Shown here piece by piece: positions 34,500 through 43,530 of a DNA stretch of 64,000 nucleotides (positions within the stretch are counted from its first letter, which is position 1; each line of letters begins with the position of its first letter). The stretch spans positions 1-64,000 of the forward strand of contig CAVVGB010000009.1 in assembly GCA_963747715.1 (NCBI GenBank), given 5' to 3'. The position numbers and the translations under genes are program-made. Source of the DNA: CAVVGB01 sp963747715 (lineage in GTDB: Bacteria; Actinomycetota; Thermoleophilia; Gaiellales; Gaiellaceae). The notes under the pieces are model-generated. The model saw nothing but the letters and a program-made list of their open reading frames with translations, was not told the DNA's origin and did not search any database.

Positions 34500-35452
34500 A
34501 GATCGTCGTCGTCGGTTGCGGATCCTGGGGGTCGGTGTTCGCCGCGCTGCTCGCGGAGGGCGGGCACGAGGTGGTGCTCGCCTGCCGTGACGGAGAGCAG
34601 GCCGAGGCGATCAAGGCGACCGGCAGAAACCCGCGCTACTTCACCGAGCTCGATCTCACAGGTGTCCGCGCTGTCACGATCGACCGAGCGCCCGTCTTGG
34701 ATGCAGACCTCGTCTGCCTCGCGGTGCCGAGCCGCTCCTTCCGCGAGGTTGCCGAAGCACTTCCCGGGAGCGCGCCGGTGCTCAGCCTGACCAAGGGCCT
34801 CGACCCCGGGTCGGGCGACCGCTTGTCGGGCGTCATCCACGACCGCCCCGTCGCGGTGCTCACCGGTCCGAACCATGCGGAAGAGATCGCCGCCGGCCTT
34901 CCGGCGGCCGCGGTCGTGGCGAGCGAGAACGAGGCGTTTGCGATGCGGTTGCAGGAGGCGATCATGTCGCCGCGCTTTCGCGTCTACGTGAACACGGATC
35001 TCGTCGGGGTCGAGCTTTGTGCGGCGGCCAAGAACGTGATCGCTCTGGCGGCGGGCGGCGTCGACGGCCTCGAGGCGGGGGACAACGGCAAGGCCGCGCT
35101 CATCGCGCGCGGGCTCGCAGAGATGACGCGGCTCGGCGAGGCCTACGGCGCCCGCGCCGAGACCTTCGCCGGGCTGGCCGGCCTCGGCGATCTCGTCGTC
35201 ACGTGCTGGAGCCGCCACAGCCGCAACCGCCGGGCGGGCGAGCTGATCGCTCGAGGCGCCGCCCCCGAAGAGGCGGAGAAAGCCATCGGGAGCGCGGTCG
35301 AGGGGCTCACGACGGCGCCGATCCTGCGCGACCTCTCCCGCCGGTTGCAGATCGAGCTGCCGATCACCGAGGCCGTCTGTAAGGTCTTGGACGGGGCAAG
35401 CCTCCACGATCTGGTGTCAGGTCTCATGGGTCGACGACCGACAGATGAGTAG
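34496..35452 (+). CDS. gpsA: glycerol-3-phosphate dehydrogenase [NAD(P)+]
   Basis: 318 residues. Rossmann motif VVVGCGSWGSVFAALLAEGG, LTGPNHAEEIAAGLPAA, the catalytic Lys in CAAAKNVIALAAGGVDGL, and FAGLAGLGDLVVTCWSRHSR. It makes sn-glycerol 3-phosphate for phospholipid synthesis, which fits plsC and plsX in this window. The GTG overlaps the der stop. Confidence 0.94.
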   Translation: MKIVVVGCGSWGSVFAALLAEGGHEVVLACRDGEQAEAIKATGRNPRYFTELDLTGVRAVTIDRAPVLDADLVCLAVPSRSFREVAEALPGSAPVLSLTKGLDPGSGDRLSGVIHDRPVAVLTGPNHAEEIAAGLPAAAVVASENEAFAMRLQEAIMSPRFRVYVNTDLVGVELCAAAKNVIALAAGGVDGLEAGDNGKAALIARGLAEMTRLGEAYGARAETFAGLAGLGDLVVTCWSRHSRNRRAGELIARGAAPEEAEKAIGSAVEGLTTAPILRDLSRRLQIELPITEAVCKVLDGASLHDLVSGLMGRRPTDE

Positions 35453-36920
35453 TCACATGCCTATTCGCGGTCTCATCCTGCTTCTGTGCTGCCTCGTCCT
35501 CGCGGTGACGGGCTGCGGCTCCGACGAGCAGACCGGCCTGCCGGCCGGCGCCGAGCTCGTCCCGGCTGACGCCGTCCTCTTCGTGTCGATCAACACCGAC
35601 CTCGACTCGGGGCAGTGGAAGACCGCGGGCGATCTGCTCGACGAGTTCCCGGACGGTGACCGGCTCCGCGACATGATCTTCGAGGAGCTGAGCGACGAGG
35701 GCATCGACCTCGAGGAAGACGTCAAGCCGGCCGTCGGTCCGCAGGTCAACGTGGTCTGGCTCGACGCCGTCGACGATCAGTCCATCGTCGGTCTGACGCA
35801 GCCGAAGGACGCGGCCAAGCTGCGCGAGCTTCTCGACAAGAGCGACGACGAGCTCGTCACCCGTGAGGTGGGCGGCTGGACCGCGTTCGCCACCGACGAG
35901 AAGTACCTCGACGCGCTCGAGCAAGGAAGCGCCGAGGGCGCGCTGTCCGAGGACGCACGCTTTGCCGACGCGATGGGGCGCGTCGCTGCGGATTCCCTCG
36001 CACGCTTCTACTTCAACGGCCCTCGCGCCGCCGCCGCGTTCGAGGAAACCATGGGTTTCGACGCCAGCAAGATCACCGACCTCCTTCCGGGCGGCGAGCT
36101 GCCGTGGTTCAGCGCATCGCTCTCGGTCGAGGATTCGGGCGGACGCCTCGATGGCGCCGCCGGCTTCGCCGGTGATCCCGAGGGATACGTGGGGCCGAGC
36201 TACGAGGCCGGCCTTCCCGACGTCGTGCCGGGCGGCGCGCTCGCCTACGTGTCGTTCAAGGACCTGGAAGCGCAGATCTCGAAGCTTCGCGACGCCTTCG
36301 CGCAGGTCGAGCCCGAGATCGAGCGGGACATCGGCCGCTTCGAGAACGAGCTCGGCGTCTCCATCGAGGAGGACATCGGGCCACTTCTCGCCGGCGAGGG
36401 TGCGCTCTACGTGCGCCAGTCGCTCTTCATCCCGGAGGTGACCCTCCTCCTCGAGGTCGAGGACGAGGCGGGCGCGATGGACGTCGTGGACTCCCTCATT
36501 GCAGGCTCACGGGAGTACCTCCCGCTCGGGGAGCCGCGCACCGTCGATATCGAGGGCGTCGAGGCGCGCCAGGTCGACATCGAGGAGCCCGTCTCGCTCT
36601 TCTACGCGGCCTTCGACGGCCATCTGGTCGTGACCACCCAGCGCTCGGGGATCACCGCGCTTCAGGAGGACGACGACCGGCTGTCCGGCGACGACCGCTT
36701 CCAGGGAGCCCTCGACGACGCGGGGATGCCGGACGAGACCACGGGCTTCGCGTACGTGGACCTGAAGTCGACGATCCCGTACGTGCTCGACTTTCTCGGG
36801 GCCGGCGAGGACGTTCCGGAAGAGGTCGACCGGAACCTCGAGCCACTCGATCAGGTGGTCACCTACTCCACGCGCGACGGCAACACGATCGAGTACACCG
36901 GCTTTCTGTCGATCGACTAA
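35445..36920 (+). CDS. DUF3352 family lipoprotein
   Basis: 491 residues. A lipoprotein signal peptide ends in the lipobox LAVTGC, so the mature protein should be anchored on the outside of the membrane by the Lgt product. The remainder is acidic with repeated DUF3352-type segments, for example AELVPADAVLFVSINTDLDS and PGGALAYVSFKDLEAQISKL. Biological role is not known; the acidic surface and length are typical for the family. It overlaps gpsA by 8 bp. Confidence 0.8.
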   Translation: MSSHMPIRGLILLLCCLVLAVTGCGSDEQTGLPAGAELVPADAVLFVSINTDLDSGQWKTAGDLLDEFPDGDRLRDMIFEELSDEGIDLEEDVKPAVGPQVNVVWLDAVDDQSIVGLTQPKDAAKLRELLDKSDDELVTREVGGWTAFATDEKYLDALEQGSAEGALSEDARFADAMGRVAADSLARFYFNGPRAAAAFEETMGFDASKITDLLPGGELPWFSASLSVEDSGGRLDGAAGFAGDPEGYVGPSYEAGLPDVVPGGALAYVSFKDLEAQISKLRDAFAQVEPEIERDIGRFENELGVSIEEDIGPLLAGEGALYVRQSLFIPEVTLLLEVEDEAGAMDVVDSLIAGSREYLPLGEPRTVDIEGVEARQVDIEEPVSLFYAAFDGHLVVTTQRSGITALQEDDDRLSGDDRFQGALDDAGMPDETTGFAYVDLKSTIPYVLDFLGAGEDVPEEVDRNLEPLDQVVTYSTRDGNTIEYTGFLSID

Positions 36921-36933
36921 AGCGCGCGCGTAA

Positions 36934-36977
36934 TCCCGGGCCGGGCATGCCCGGCCCCTACTCGTCCGAGGAACGGT
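36934..36977 (+). repeat. GCATGC-centred palindrome with conserved tail, copy 1
   Basis: The perfect 20-bp palindrome GGGCCGGGCATGCCCGGCCC (36938-36957) is followed by TACTCGTCCGAG. The same palindrome and tail occur at 58405-58446. Both copies begin shortly after a stop codon and end before a plus-strand gene (here metK), so they may act as terminators, though no U-tract is present. Confidence 0.65.
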
Positions 36978-36996
36978 CCGGATAGCCTGTCGCGCA

Positions 36997-38250
36997 ATGT
37001 CGACGCGCGAGTTCCTCTTCACGTCCGAGTCGGTTACCGAGGGCCATCCCGACAAGGTTGCCGACCAGATCTCGGACGCCGTCCTCGACGCCGTCCTCAC
37101 GGACGACTCGCGCGGCCGTGTCGCCTGCGAGACGCTCGTGACCACGGGCATGGTCGTCGTCGCCGGCGAGATCACGACGGAGACCTACGTCGACATCCCC
37201 AGCCTCGTACGCAAGCGGATCGGCGAGATCGGCTACGACCGCGCCAAGTACGGGTTCGACGCGGAGACCTGCGGCGTGATCGTCGCGATCGACGAGCAAT
37301 CGCCCGACATCGCGCAGGGCGTCGACCAGTCCTACGAGGTGCAGCACGATCCGGGCGACGACGATCCGCTTGACCGGGTCGGCGCGGGCGACCAGGGAAT
37401 GATGTTCGGCTACGCGTGCATCGAGACGGAAGAGCTCATGCCGCTGCCGATCATGCTCGCGCACCGCATCTGCAGACGTCTCGCCGAGGTGCGCAAGGCG
37501 CAGGTGCTCCCGTATCTCCGTCCCGATGGCAAGGCGCAGGTGACGGTGCGGTACGAGATCGACGAGCACGGGCATCAGCGCCCGGTCGAGATCGCGCGCG
37601 TGCTCGTCTCGACGCAGCATCGCGACGGGCTCGACATCGACACGCTCATCAAGCCGGACGTCATCGAGCACGTCCTCCATCCGATCCTGCCGCGTGAGCT
37701 CTACGACGAGCGCCGCTTCGAGGAACGCGACTTCGTGCTCGTCAACCCGACCGGCAAGTTCGTGACCGGCGGGCCGATGGGCGACACGGGCCTGACCGGG
37801 CGCAAGATCATCGTCGACACCTACGGCGGCGCCGCTCGTCATGGCGGCGGCTCGTTCTCGGGCAAGGACCCGACCAAGGTCGACCGCTCGGCCGCGTATG
37901 CGGCGCGCTACGTCGCCAAGAACGTCGTGGCCGCGGGGCTGGCGGATCGCTGCGAGCTGCAGGTCGCGTACGCAATCGGTGTCGCGCATCCGGTGTCGAT
38001 CGCCGTCGAGTGCTTCGGGACGGAGCGCATCCCCGTGACCCGCATCGAGGAGCTCGTGCGCGAGCATTTCGACCTGCGTCCGGCTGCGATCCTCCGCGAC
38101 CTCGACCTCACGCGCCCGATCTTCAGCAAGACGGCCGTGTACGGGCACTTCGGCAGAGCCGACCACGATTTCACCTGGGAGCGCACCGACAAGGCCGACG
38201 CTCTCAAGGCCGCTTCCGGCGTGGCGGCCGAAGTGTCGGCCACCGGGTAG
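36997..38250 (+). CDS. metK: S-adenosylmethionine synthetase
   Basis: 417 residues. Signature regions FTSESVTEGHPDKVADQISD, GAGDQGMMFGYACIETEELM and GGGSFSGKDPTKVDRSAAY are all present. Makes S-adenosylmethionine from methionine and ATP. The 76-bp upstream gap holds the palindrome above; I see no SAM riboswitch core. Confidence 0.95.
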   Translation: MSTREFLFTSESVTEGHPDKVADQISDAVLDAVLTDDSRGRVACETLVTTGMVVVAGEITTETYVDIPSLVRKRIGEIGYDRAKYGFDAETCGVIVAIDEQSPDIAQGVDQSYEVQHDPGDDDPLDRVGAGDQGMMFGYACIETEELMPLPIMLAHRICRRLAEVRKAQVLPYLRPDGKAQVTVRYEIDEHGHQRPVEIARVLVSTQHRDGLDIDTLIKPDVIEHVLHPILPRELYDERRFEERDFVLVNPTGKFVTGGPMGDTGLTGRKIIVDTYGGAARHGGGSFSGKDPTKVDRSAAYAARYVAKNVVAAGLADRCELQVAYAIGVAHPVSIAVECFGTERIPVTRIEELVREHFDLRPAAILRDLDLTRPIFSKTAVYGHFGRADHDFTWERTDKADALKAASGVAAEVSATG

Positions 38251-38255
38251 CCGGG

Positions 38256-38261
38256 TACCAT
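38256..38261 (+). promoter_or_regulatory. candidate -10 box for the DUF4230 gene
   Basis: TACCAT ends 9 nt before the ATG at 38271. Confidence 0.35.
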
Positions 38262-38270
38262 TTATTCCGT

Positions 38271-38993
38271 ATGGGGGTCGTAACCCCGGAACGCCCGGAA
38301 ATTGAGCGGGTAGAGCCCGCACAGCCGCCTCCGCCGCAGGAACCACCGCCGCGGCGCAACCTGCCGTGGGGCTGGATCATCACGGGCGTCATCGTCGCCC
38401 TCATGGCGACGGGCGTGATCTCGTTCCGCGACCTGCTCCCGTCCTTCGACAACCCCTTCCGGGCCGAAACGGTCGATCGGAGCGGGCCGGCCGTCTTGCG
38501 GTCGATCGAGGACATCGGCGAATTCCGCGCCGCGTCGGGCCACTTCGAGATCGTCATCGACCTCGAGAAGGACACGGCCCTCCCGTCGGAGATCCTGGGC
38601 GAGCGGCTCCTGTTCGTGGCGGTCGGGACCGTCGACGCCGGCGTCGACTTCTCGGCGCTCGACGAGGATTCCGTTCAGGTCTCTTCGGACCGGCGCACCG
38701 CGACGATCACATTGCCGGCCGTGCAGTTCTTCGACCCCACGCTCGACCTCGACCGCAGCTACGTCTACGACCGCGACCAGGGGCTTCTGAACGAGCTCGG
38801 CGGCCTCTTCACCGACGAGCCGAACTACCAGCAGGAGCTCTACAACCTGGCCGAGGACAAGATCGGCGACGCCGCTCGGCAGGGATCCGGAATCGGCGCG
38901 CGCGCTGAGGACAACACGCGCGAGATGCTCGAGAGCCTGCTCGGTTCCCTTGGCTTTCGGACCGTCACGGTCCGCTTCGAACCGGCTGCCTAA
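38271..38993 (+). CDS. DUF4230 family membrane-anchored protein
   Basis: 240 residues. A proline-rich N-terminus (PAQPPPPQEPPPRR) precedes one membrane helix (LPWGWIITGVIVALMATGV), and the extracytoplasmic domain reads GHFEIVIDLEKDTALPSEIL, LLFVAVGTVDAGVDF and ATITLPAVQFFDPTLDLDRS, as in DUF4230. Role unknown. It overlaps the convergent DtxR gene by 4 bp. Confidence 0.75.
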   Translation: MGVVTPERPEIERVEPAQPPPPQEPPPRRNLPWGWIITGVIVALMATGVISFRDLLPSFDNPFRAETVDRSGPAVLRSIEDIGEFRAASGHFEIVIDLEKDTALPSEILGERLLFVAVGTVDAGVDFSALDEDSVQVSSDRRTATITLPAVQFFDPTLDLDRSYVYDRDQGLLNELGGLFTDEPNYQQELYNLAEDKIGDAARQGSGIGARAEDNTREMLESLLGSLGFRTVTVRFEPAA

Positions 38994-39667
38994 AGCGGCT
39001 TGACGTAGAGGCCGGCGGCCTCGCGTTCTTCGAGCGCGCGCTCGGATCCGTTCACGCGCAGAACGAAACGGCCGTCGCCGACCTCGCGCAGCTCGACCTG
39101 CGTGCCGGGCACGAGGCCCTCGTCGTAGTACCAGTGCAGGAGCGAGCCGTCGTGCTCGGCTAGGCGCACGATCTCCGCGTGGGACCCGGGCTCGAGATCG
39201 TCGAGCGGCTTGAGCTCGCGGTTCTCGCGTTGCTCGAAATCCGTGTCGATCGGCCAGCCGTGCGGACAGCGGTCCGGGTCGCCCAGGCGCCCCGCGATGC
39301 GCTCGACCATCTCGTCGGTGAACGTGTCGCCGAGCAGATCGGCCTGCTCGTGCGCCTCCGCCGGCGTGTAGCCCATGAAGTCGGTGAGGAGCCGCTCGAT
39401 GATCCGGTGGCGGCGCACCGCACGCTCGGCGACGAGCCGTCCCTTCGGCGTCAGGATCGCCTCCTTGTGCTCGCCGCGCTCGACGAGGCCGTCGCCCTCG
39501 AGCCGTTTCAGCATCTCGCCCGCAGAGGCGCGTGAGACGCCGAGCATGTCGGCCACGCGGACGGCGAGGGTGGGCGAGCCCTTCGTCTCGGGCCGGTACT
39601 CGCCTATGGGAAAGGCGAGGAAATAGATCGTCTCGAGGTACTCGTCGATGGAGTGCCCGGCCGCCAC
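38990..39667 (-). CDS. DtxR/MntR family metal-dependent transcriptional regulator
   Basis: 225 residues from the GTG at 39667. N-terminal winged helix-turn-helix (VADMLGVSRASAGEMLKRLE), then the metal-site and dimer region (ERAVRRHRIIERLLTDFMGY, HEQADLLGDTFTDEMVERI) and a C-terminal FeoA/SH3-like domain. Such proteins repress iron or manganese uptake when metal is bound. No transport gene is adjacent, so the target is unclear. The GTG is chosen because AGHSIDEYLETIYFL is the family N-terminus. Confidence 0.85.
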   Translation of the reverse strand: MAAGHSIDEYLETIYFLAFPIGEYRPETKGSPTLAVRVADMLGVSRASAGEMLKRLEGDGLVERGEHKEAILTPKGRLVAERAVRRHRIIERLLTDFMGYTPAEAHEQADLLGDTFTDEMVERIAGRLGDPDRCPHGWPIDTDFEQRENRELKPLDDLEPGSHAEIVRLAEHDGSLLHWYYDEGLVPGTQVELREVGDGRFVLRVNGSERALEEREAAGLYVKPL

Positions 39668-39677
39668 GTCGGCGACA

Positions 39678-39683
39678 ATTCTA
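39678..39683 (-). promoter_or_regulatory. candidate -10 box for the DtxR-family gene
   Basis: TAGAAT on the minus strand ends 10 nt before the GTG at 39667; its -35 region would fall inside the structured element that begins at 39686. Confidence 0.4.
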
Positions 39684-39685
39684 AA

Positions 39686-39850
39686 GTGGCTCGCCCGGCA
39701 ACCTCGCTCGGGCGCCAGACGCCTGCAAAGCGTCGCCATGCGTCGTCCTCGGTCGCGTCCATGCTACTTCAAGCATGAATCGCTCCCTGCGTCCTAGCCT
39801 GGCTCGCTTTTCGGCCCCTGGCATCCCGATGAGGTCACCGGACGAACCAC
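39686..39850 (+). repeat. structured intergenic element, type B copy 2
   Basis: Ends 39686-39705 and 39831-39850 pair at 16 of 20 positions. The stem AAAGCG-TC-GCCA (39727-39738) pairs with TGGC-T-CGCTTT (39800-39810). The hairpin CATGCT (39760-39765) / AGCATG (39772-39777) lies between the two conserved boxes. A side hairpin GGCG/CGCC lies near 39711. It separates the divergent DtxR and priA genes. Confidence 0.75.
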
Positions 39851-39858
39851 GATCCCCC

Positions 39859-41793
39859 GTGGCTCGCTATGCCTCCGTCTATCCCCTCGTCTCTGCGCGG
39901 GCGGTCGCCCGCCCGTTCACGTACCTCGCGGAAGGCCTGCACAAGGGCTCGATCGTCACGGTTCCCTTTGGCCGGGCGCGTCGCCGCGGCGTCGTCGTCG
40001 GCCTCGAGGACGAGGTGCCGGCGGACGTCGACCCGGTCGCCGTCGAGCGGATCGTGGGGGAGGTTCCCGAGGCGCTCGTCGACCTGGCGCTCTGGCTCGC
40101 CGAGTACTACGGCTCGACTCCTGCCAGGGCGCTGGCGCTCGTCGCCCCGGCCGCGCCGGCGCGGCGGAAGGGCGCCAAGCGGCGGCGCGTCGAGCACGAG
40201 CTGCCGGGCGAGGACGCGCCGCGCGAGCTGACCGCCGAGCAGCAGGACGCGCTGCAGCGGATCACCGCGGCCATGGACGCAGGCGGCGGTTCCTTGCTCC
40301 TCTTCGGCGCGACCGGCAGCGGCAAGACCGAGGTCTACCTGCGTGCGTGCGCCGAGGCCCTTGCGCGCGGGCAAGGCGCGATCGTGCTCGTCCCGGAGAT
40401 TGCGCTCACGCCGCAAGCTGCAGGTCGCTTCCGCGCCCGCTTCGGCGACCAGATTGCGGTGCTGCACTCGGGCCTGAGCGACGCCGAGCGGCGCGACGAG
40501 CGTGAACGGATCGCCGGCGGAGAGGCACGCGTGGTGGTCGGCGCACGTTCCGCGGTGTTCGCGCCGGTCCGCGACCTCGGTCTCATCTGCGTGGACGAGG
40601 AGCAGGACCCGTCCTACAAGCACGAGTCCGATCCGCGCTACGACGCGCGTACCGTTGCCGTCAAGCGCGCGGCGCTCGAGGGGGCGGTCGCCGTGTTCGG
40701 CAGCGCGACGCCGCGCCCGGAGAGCTGGGCCGCGCTCGAGCGTCTCGAGCTCGGCGGACGACTCGGCCGCGCGCTGCCTCCGGTGCGGGTTGTCGATTTG
40801 CGGAGAGAGGCGGGGTACCCGCTGTCCGCACCGCTGCTCGAGGAGCTCGGTTCGCTCGCGGACAAGGGCGGCAAGGCGATCCTCCTCCTGAACAGGCGGG
40901 GGGTTGCGCCCGCGCTGCATTGCCGCGGGTGCGGCACGACGTTTCGGTGCGAGCAGTGCGACGTCGCGTTGACGCTGCACGCCGACGGCCAGATGCACTG
41001 CCACCACTGCGGCTTTCAGCAACCGGCGCCCGAGCTCTGTCCGGCCTGCGGCTCGCCCGAGCTCGCCCGGCTCGGCGCCGGCAGCGAGCGGCTCGAGTCG
41101 GAGCTCGCCAAGCAGTTGCCGGAGCTGGAGCTCTTTCGCCTCGATGCCGACGCGGTCTCACGCCCCGAGGAGCTGGCCGACCGCCTCACGCGCTTTGCGG
41201 CCGCGGACCGCGCCGTGCTGCTCGGGACGCAGATGGTCGCGAAGGGCCATCACTTCGCCGGCGTGGCGCTCGCCGCGGTCGTCGACGCGGATACGGGCAT
41301 GGCGCTGCCGGACTTCCGCTCGGAGGAGCGGACCTTCCAGCTCATCACCCAGCTCGCCGGCCGGAGCGGCCGCGACGCGCCCGGCCGAGTGCTGGTGCAG
41401 ACCTACCAGCCGGACTCGCGCCCGGTTGCGCTCGCCGCGCGCCATGGCGTCGAGGAGTTCCTGCAGGGAGAGCTCGAGCGGCGCCGGCTGCTCGGCTACC
41501 CGCCGTTCGGCCATCTCGTGCGGATCGTGGTCGCCGGGCCCGGCAGGAGCGGGCCGACGACCGTCCTGACGGAGATCCGCGCACAGCTCGAGGGCATGCC
41601 GGATGCCGACCTGCTCGGCCCGGCCCCCCTGATCCGCCTCCGCGGGCGGCACCGCGCCCAGCTCCTGGCCAAGACCGCCTCGCCCCGACCGCTCGCCTCG
41701 AAAGCGGCCCGCCTCCTGGCCGCGGCCGCGCCGGCCATGCGGCGGGACGGCCTGGCAGCGTCGGTCGACGTCGATCCCCAAACCTTGCTGTAG
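39859..41793 (+). CDS. priA: primosomal protein N' (replication restart helicase)
   Basis: 644 residues from the GTG at 39859. N-terminal 3'-end binding domain (VYPLVSARAVARPFTYLAEG), Walker A GATGSGKTEVYLR, DEEQDPSYKHESDPRYDARTV in place of the standard DEEH box, zinc-binding cysteines in CRGCGTTFRCEQCD and CHHCGFQQPAPELCPACG, and helicase motif VI QLAGRSGRD. DEEQ instead of DEEH and GATGSGKTE are seen in actinobacterial PriA, some of which lack helicase activity; here most motifs remain. An ATG at 39829 inside the element is an alternative start. Confidence 0.9.
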   Translation: MARYASVYPLVSARAVARPFTYLAEGLHKGSIVTVPFGRARRRGVVVGLEDEVPADVDPVAVERIVGEVPEALVDLALWLAEYYGSTPARALALVAPAAPARRKGAKRRRVEHELPGEDAPRELTAEQQDALQRITAAMDAGGGSLLLFGATGSGKTEVYLRACAEALARGQGAIVLVPEIALTPQAAGRFRARFGDQIAVLHSGLSDAERRDERERIAGGEARVVVGARSAVFAPVRDLGLICVDEEQDPSYKHESDPRYDARTVAVKRAALEGAVAVFGSATPRPESWAALERLELGGRLGRALPPVRVVDLRREAGYPLSAPLLEELGSLADKGGKAILLLNRRGVAPALHCRGCGTTFRCEQCDVALTLHADGQMHCHHCGFQQPAPELCPACGSPELARLGAGSERLESELAKQLPELELFRLDADAVSRPEELADRLTRFAAADRAVLLGTQMVAKGHHFAGVALAAVVDADTGMALPDFRSEERTFQLITQLAGRSGRDAPGRVLVQTYQPDSRPVALAARHGVEEFLQGELERRRLLGYPPFGHLVRIVVAGPGRSGPTTVLTEIRAQLEGMPDADLLGPAPLIRLRGRHRAQLLAKTASPRPLASKAARLLAAAAPAMRRDGLAASVDVDPQTLL

Positions 41794-41834
41794 CAGCGGG
41801 TTTTCGCTTTGAAAGGGACGGGGATCATTAAACC

Positions 41835-42092
41835 ATGATCGGAGAAATCATCGGACTCATAGTGGTCGGCCTGATCGTCGGAGCACTGGGCCGTCTCATC
41901 AACCCCGGCCGTGACCCCATGGGGCTTCTCGCGACGCTTGTCATCGGTGTCGCCTCGATGCTCGTCGTGGGGCTCATCGTGGAGAGCACGCTTTGGAGCT
42001 TCATCCTCGGCGTGATCGTCGCGGTCGTCCTGGTGAGCGTGTACGCCCGCGTTGTCGGGCCCCGGCGCACGACGGCCGTCGACCGCATCTAA
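41835..42092 (+). CDS. GlsB/YeaQ/YmgE (transglycosylase-associated) family membrane protein
   Basis: 85 residues with three hydrophobic helices. Family pattern GLIVGALGRLINPGRDPMG is clear. These small proteins are linked with envelope stress; the molecular role is unknown. A terminator follows at once. Confidence 0.8.
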   Translation: MIGEIIGLIVVGLIVGALGRLINPGRDPMGLLATLVIGVASMLVVGLIVESTLWSFILGVIVAVVLVSVYARVVGPRRTTAVDRI

Positions 42093-42095
42093 AAA

Positions 42096-42118
42096 CCTCG
42101 CTTTTCGAGGACTTTTCG
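42096..42118 (+). terminator. intrinsic terminator
   Basis: CCTCG-CTTTT-CGAGG hairpin directly after the stop codon, preceded by an A run and followed by ACTTTTCG. Confidence 0.7.
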
Positions 42119-42126
42119 TCCCTCGT

Positions 42127-42132
42127 TAAAAT
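42127..42132 (+). promoter_or_regulatory. candidate -10 box for def
   Basis: TAAAAT ends 9 nt before the ATG at 42142, just after the terminator of the previous gene. Confidence 0.5.
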
Positions 42133-42141
42133 CGCCTCGCG

Positions 42142-42724
42142 ATGAGTGAGGTCGAGGGCGAAGTTCGAAGCGAACAGCTCGACGCCGAGCGCGAAGCTCG
42201 GCGTCGAGCTGCGCTTGCCCAGGTTCGCCAGTATCCAGACCCCGTCTTGCGCATGCAGGCCAGGGAGGTGGAGGCTCTCGACGAGTCCGTGGCGGCCCTC
42301 GTCGAGCGGATGAGCCGGTTGATGGAGGAGGCTCGCGGCGTCGGCCTGGCCGCGCCGCAGCTCGGCATTCTGCGCCGCATCCTCGTCTACCAGGCCGCTG
42401 AGGAAGCGCCGGTCAGCGCCCTCGTCAATCCCACGGCTCGTCTCGTCGACGGACGAGCGCACCGTGGAGGAGGAAGGGTGCCTGTCGCTCGGCGCGGCGA
42501 CGATCGTGGTCGAGGTCGAGCGGCCCGTCGGGGTGACCATCGAGGCCACCACTCCGGCAGGGGAGCCCGTGCGGATCGAGGCAGAGGGCCTGGAGGCGCG
42601 CGTGCTCCAGCACGAGCTCGACCACCTCGACGGCGTCCTCACGATCGACCGGACGACCCCCGACCACCGACGTGCGGCTCTCGCCAAGCTCCGTCCGCAG
42701 CCCGTGCTCGGTCCGCTGGCCTAA
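42142..42724 (+). CDS. def: peptide deformylase (frameshift)
   Basis: Removes the N-formyl group from new proteins. Motif I GVGLAAPQLGI and motif III VLQHELDHLDGVL with the two metal His are present; motif II appears as EEGCLSL, including the metal-binding Cys. The frame changes by one base near 42445, between ALVNPTA and TDERTVEEEG. About 193 residues after repair. A ~24-residue charged N-terminal extension precedes VRQYPDPVLRMQA. The stop overlaps the fmt start, forming the classic def-fmt pair. Confidence 0.92.
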
Positions 42725-43530
42725 TGAAGCTTGCGGTTGCGGCGACCGCGCCTTTCGGGGCGGCCATCCTGGAGGGACTTGCACAGCGCCACGAGGTCGA
42801 CCTCCTGATCACGCGGCCCGACCGTCGCCAGGGCCGAGGGCGCAAGAAGGCTGCACCGCCGGCAAAGGAGACGGCGAAGCGGCTCGGCATACCGGTCGAA
42901 CAGCCCGAGCGCCTCACCGCGTTCCCGGGCGAAGCGCGCGTCGTCGTCGTCGCGGCGTACGGCGCGATCATTCCCGAGAAGCTCTTGAACGAGCGGCTGT
43001 GGCTGAACGTCCATCCGTCACTGCTGCCGCGCTGGCGAGGGGCCGCTCCTGTTGAGCGCGCGATCATGGCGGGCGATCGCGAGACCGGTATCACCATCCA
43101 CAAGACGACAGCCGACCTCGACGCGGGCCCGATCGCCGCGCAGCGCCGCGTTCCCATCGGACCGGAGGACGACGCCGGCATCGTGTTCGAGCGCGCGGCG
43201 TCGCTGGCCGTGCCGCTGCTCGAGGAGGTGTTCGCGGAGCCGACGTTCGTCCCGCAGCCGGACGGCGCGACGTACGCGGAGAAGATCTCGGCACCGGACC
43301 GGGAGATCGACTGGTCGCGCACGCCCGAGGAGATCGTCAACCACGTGCGCGCGCTCTCCCCGCACATCGGCGCGCGTGCGCTCGTCGCCGGTCGTCGCCT
43401 GCTCGTGTGGCGCGTGCGTCCGGCGCGCGAGGACTCCGTGCTCGTCGAGGGCGACGTCGAGGTGCTCGAGGTGCAGCCCGAGGGCCGCAAGCGCATGACG
43501 GCCGAGGAGTATCTACGCGGACGCAGGTAA
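42724..43530 (+). CDS. fmt: methionyl-tRNA formyltransferase
   Basis: 268 residues, somewhat shorter than the usual ~310. Catalytic segment LNVHPSLLPRWRGAAPVERA with Asn, His and, later, Asp in TADLDAGPI. The C-terminal OB domain is reduced (RLLVWRVRPAREDSVLVEGD). Formylates Met-tRNAi, the partner activity of Def. Confidence 0.92.
   Translation: MKLAVAATAPFGAAILEGLAQRHEVDLLITRPDRRQGRGRKKAAPPAKETAKRLGIPVEQPERLTAFPGEARVVVVAAYGAIIPEKLLNERLWLNVHPSLLPRWRGAAPVERAIMAGDRETGITIHKTTADLDAGPIAAQRRVPIGPEDDAGIVFERAASLAVPLLEEVFAEPTFVPQPDGATYAEKISAPDREIDWSRTPEEIVNHVRALSPHIGARALVAGRRLLVWRVRPAREDSVLVEGDVEVLEVQPEGRKRMTAEEYLRGRR

Noticed and set aside
36921..36996. Possible SAM riboswitch before metK
   Set aside because: The gap is 76 bp and is filled by the GCATGC palindrome; no SAM-I, SAM-II or SAM-IV core is visible.
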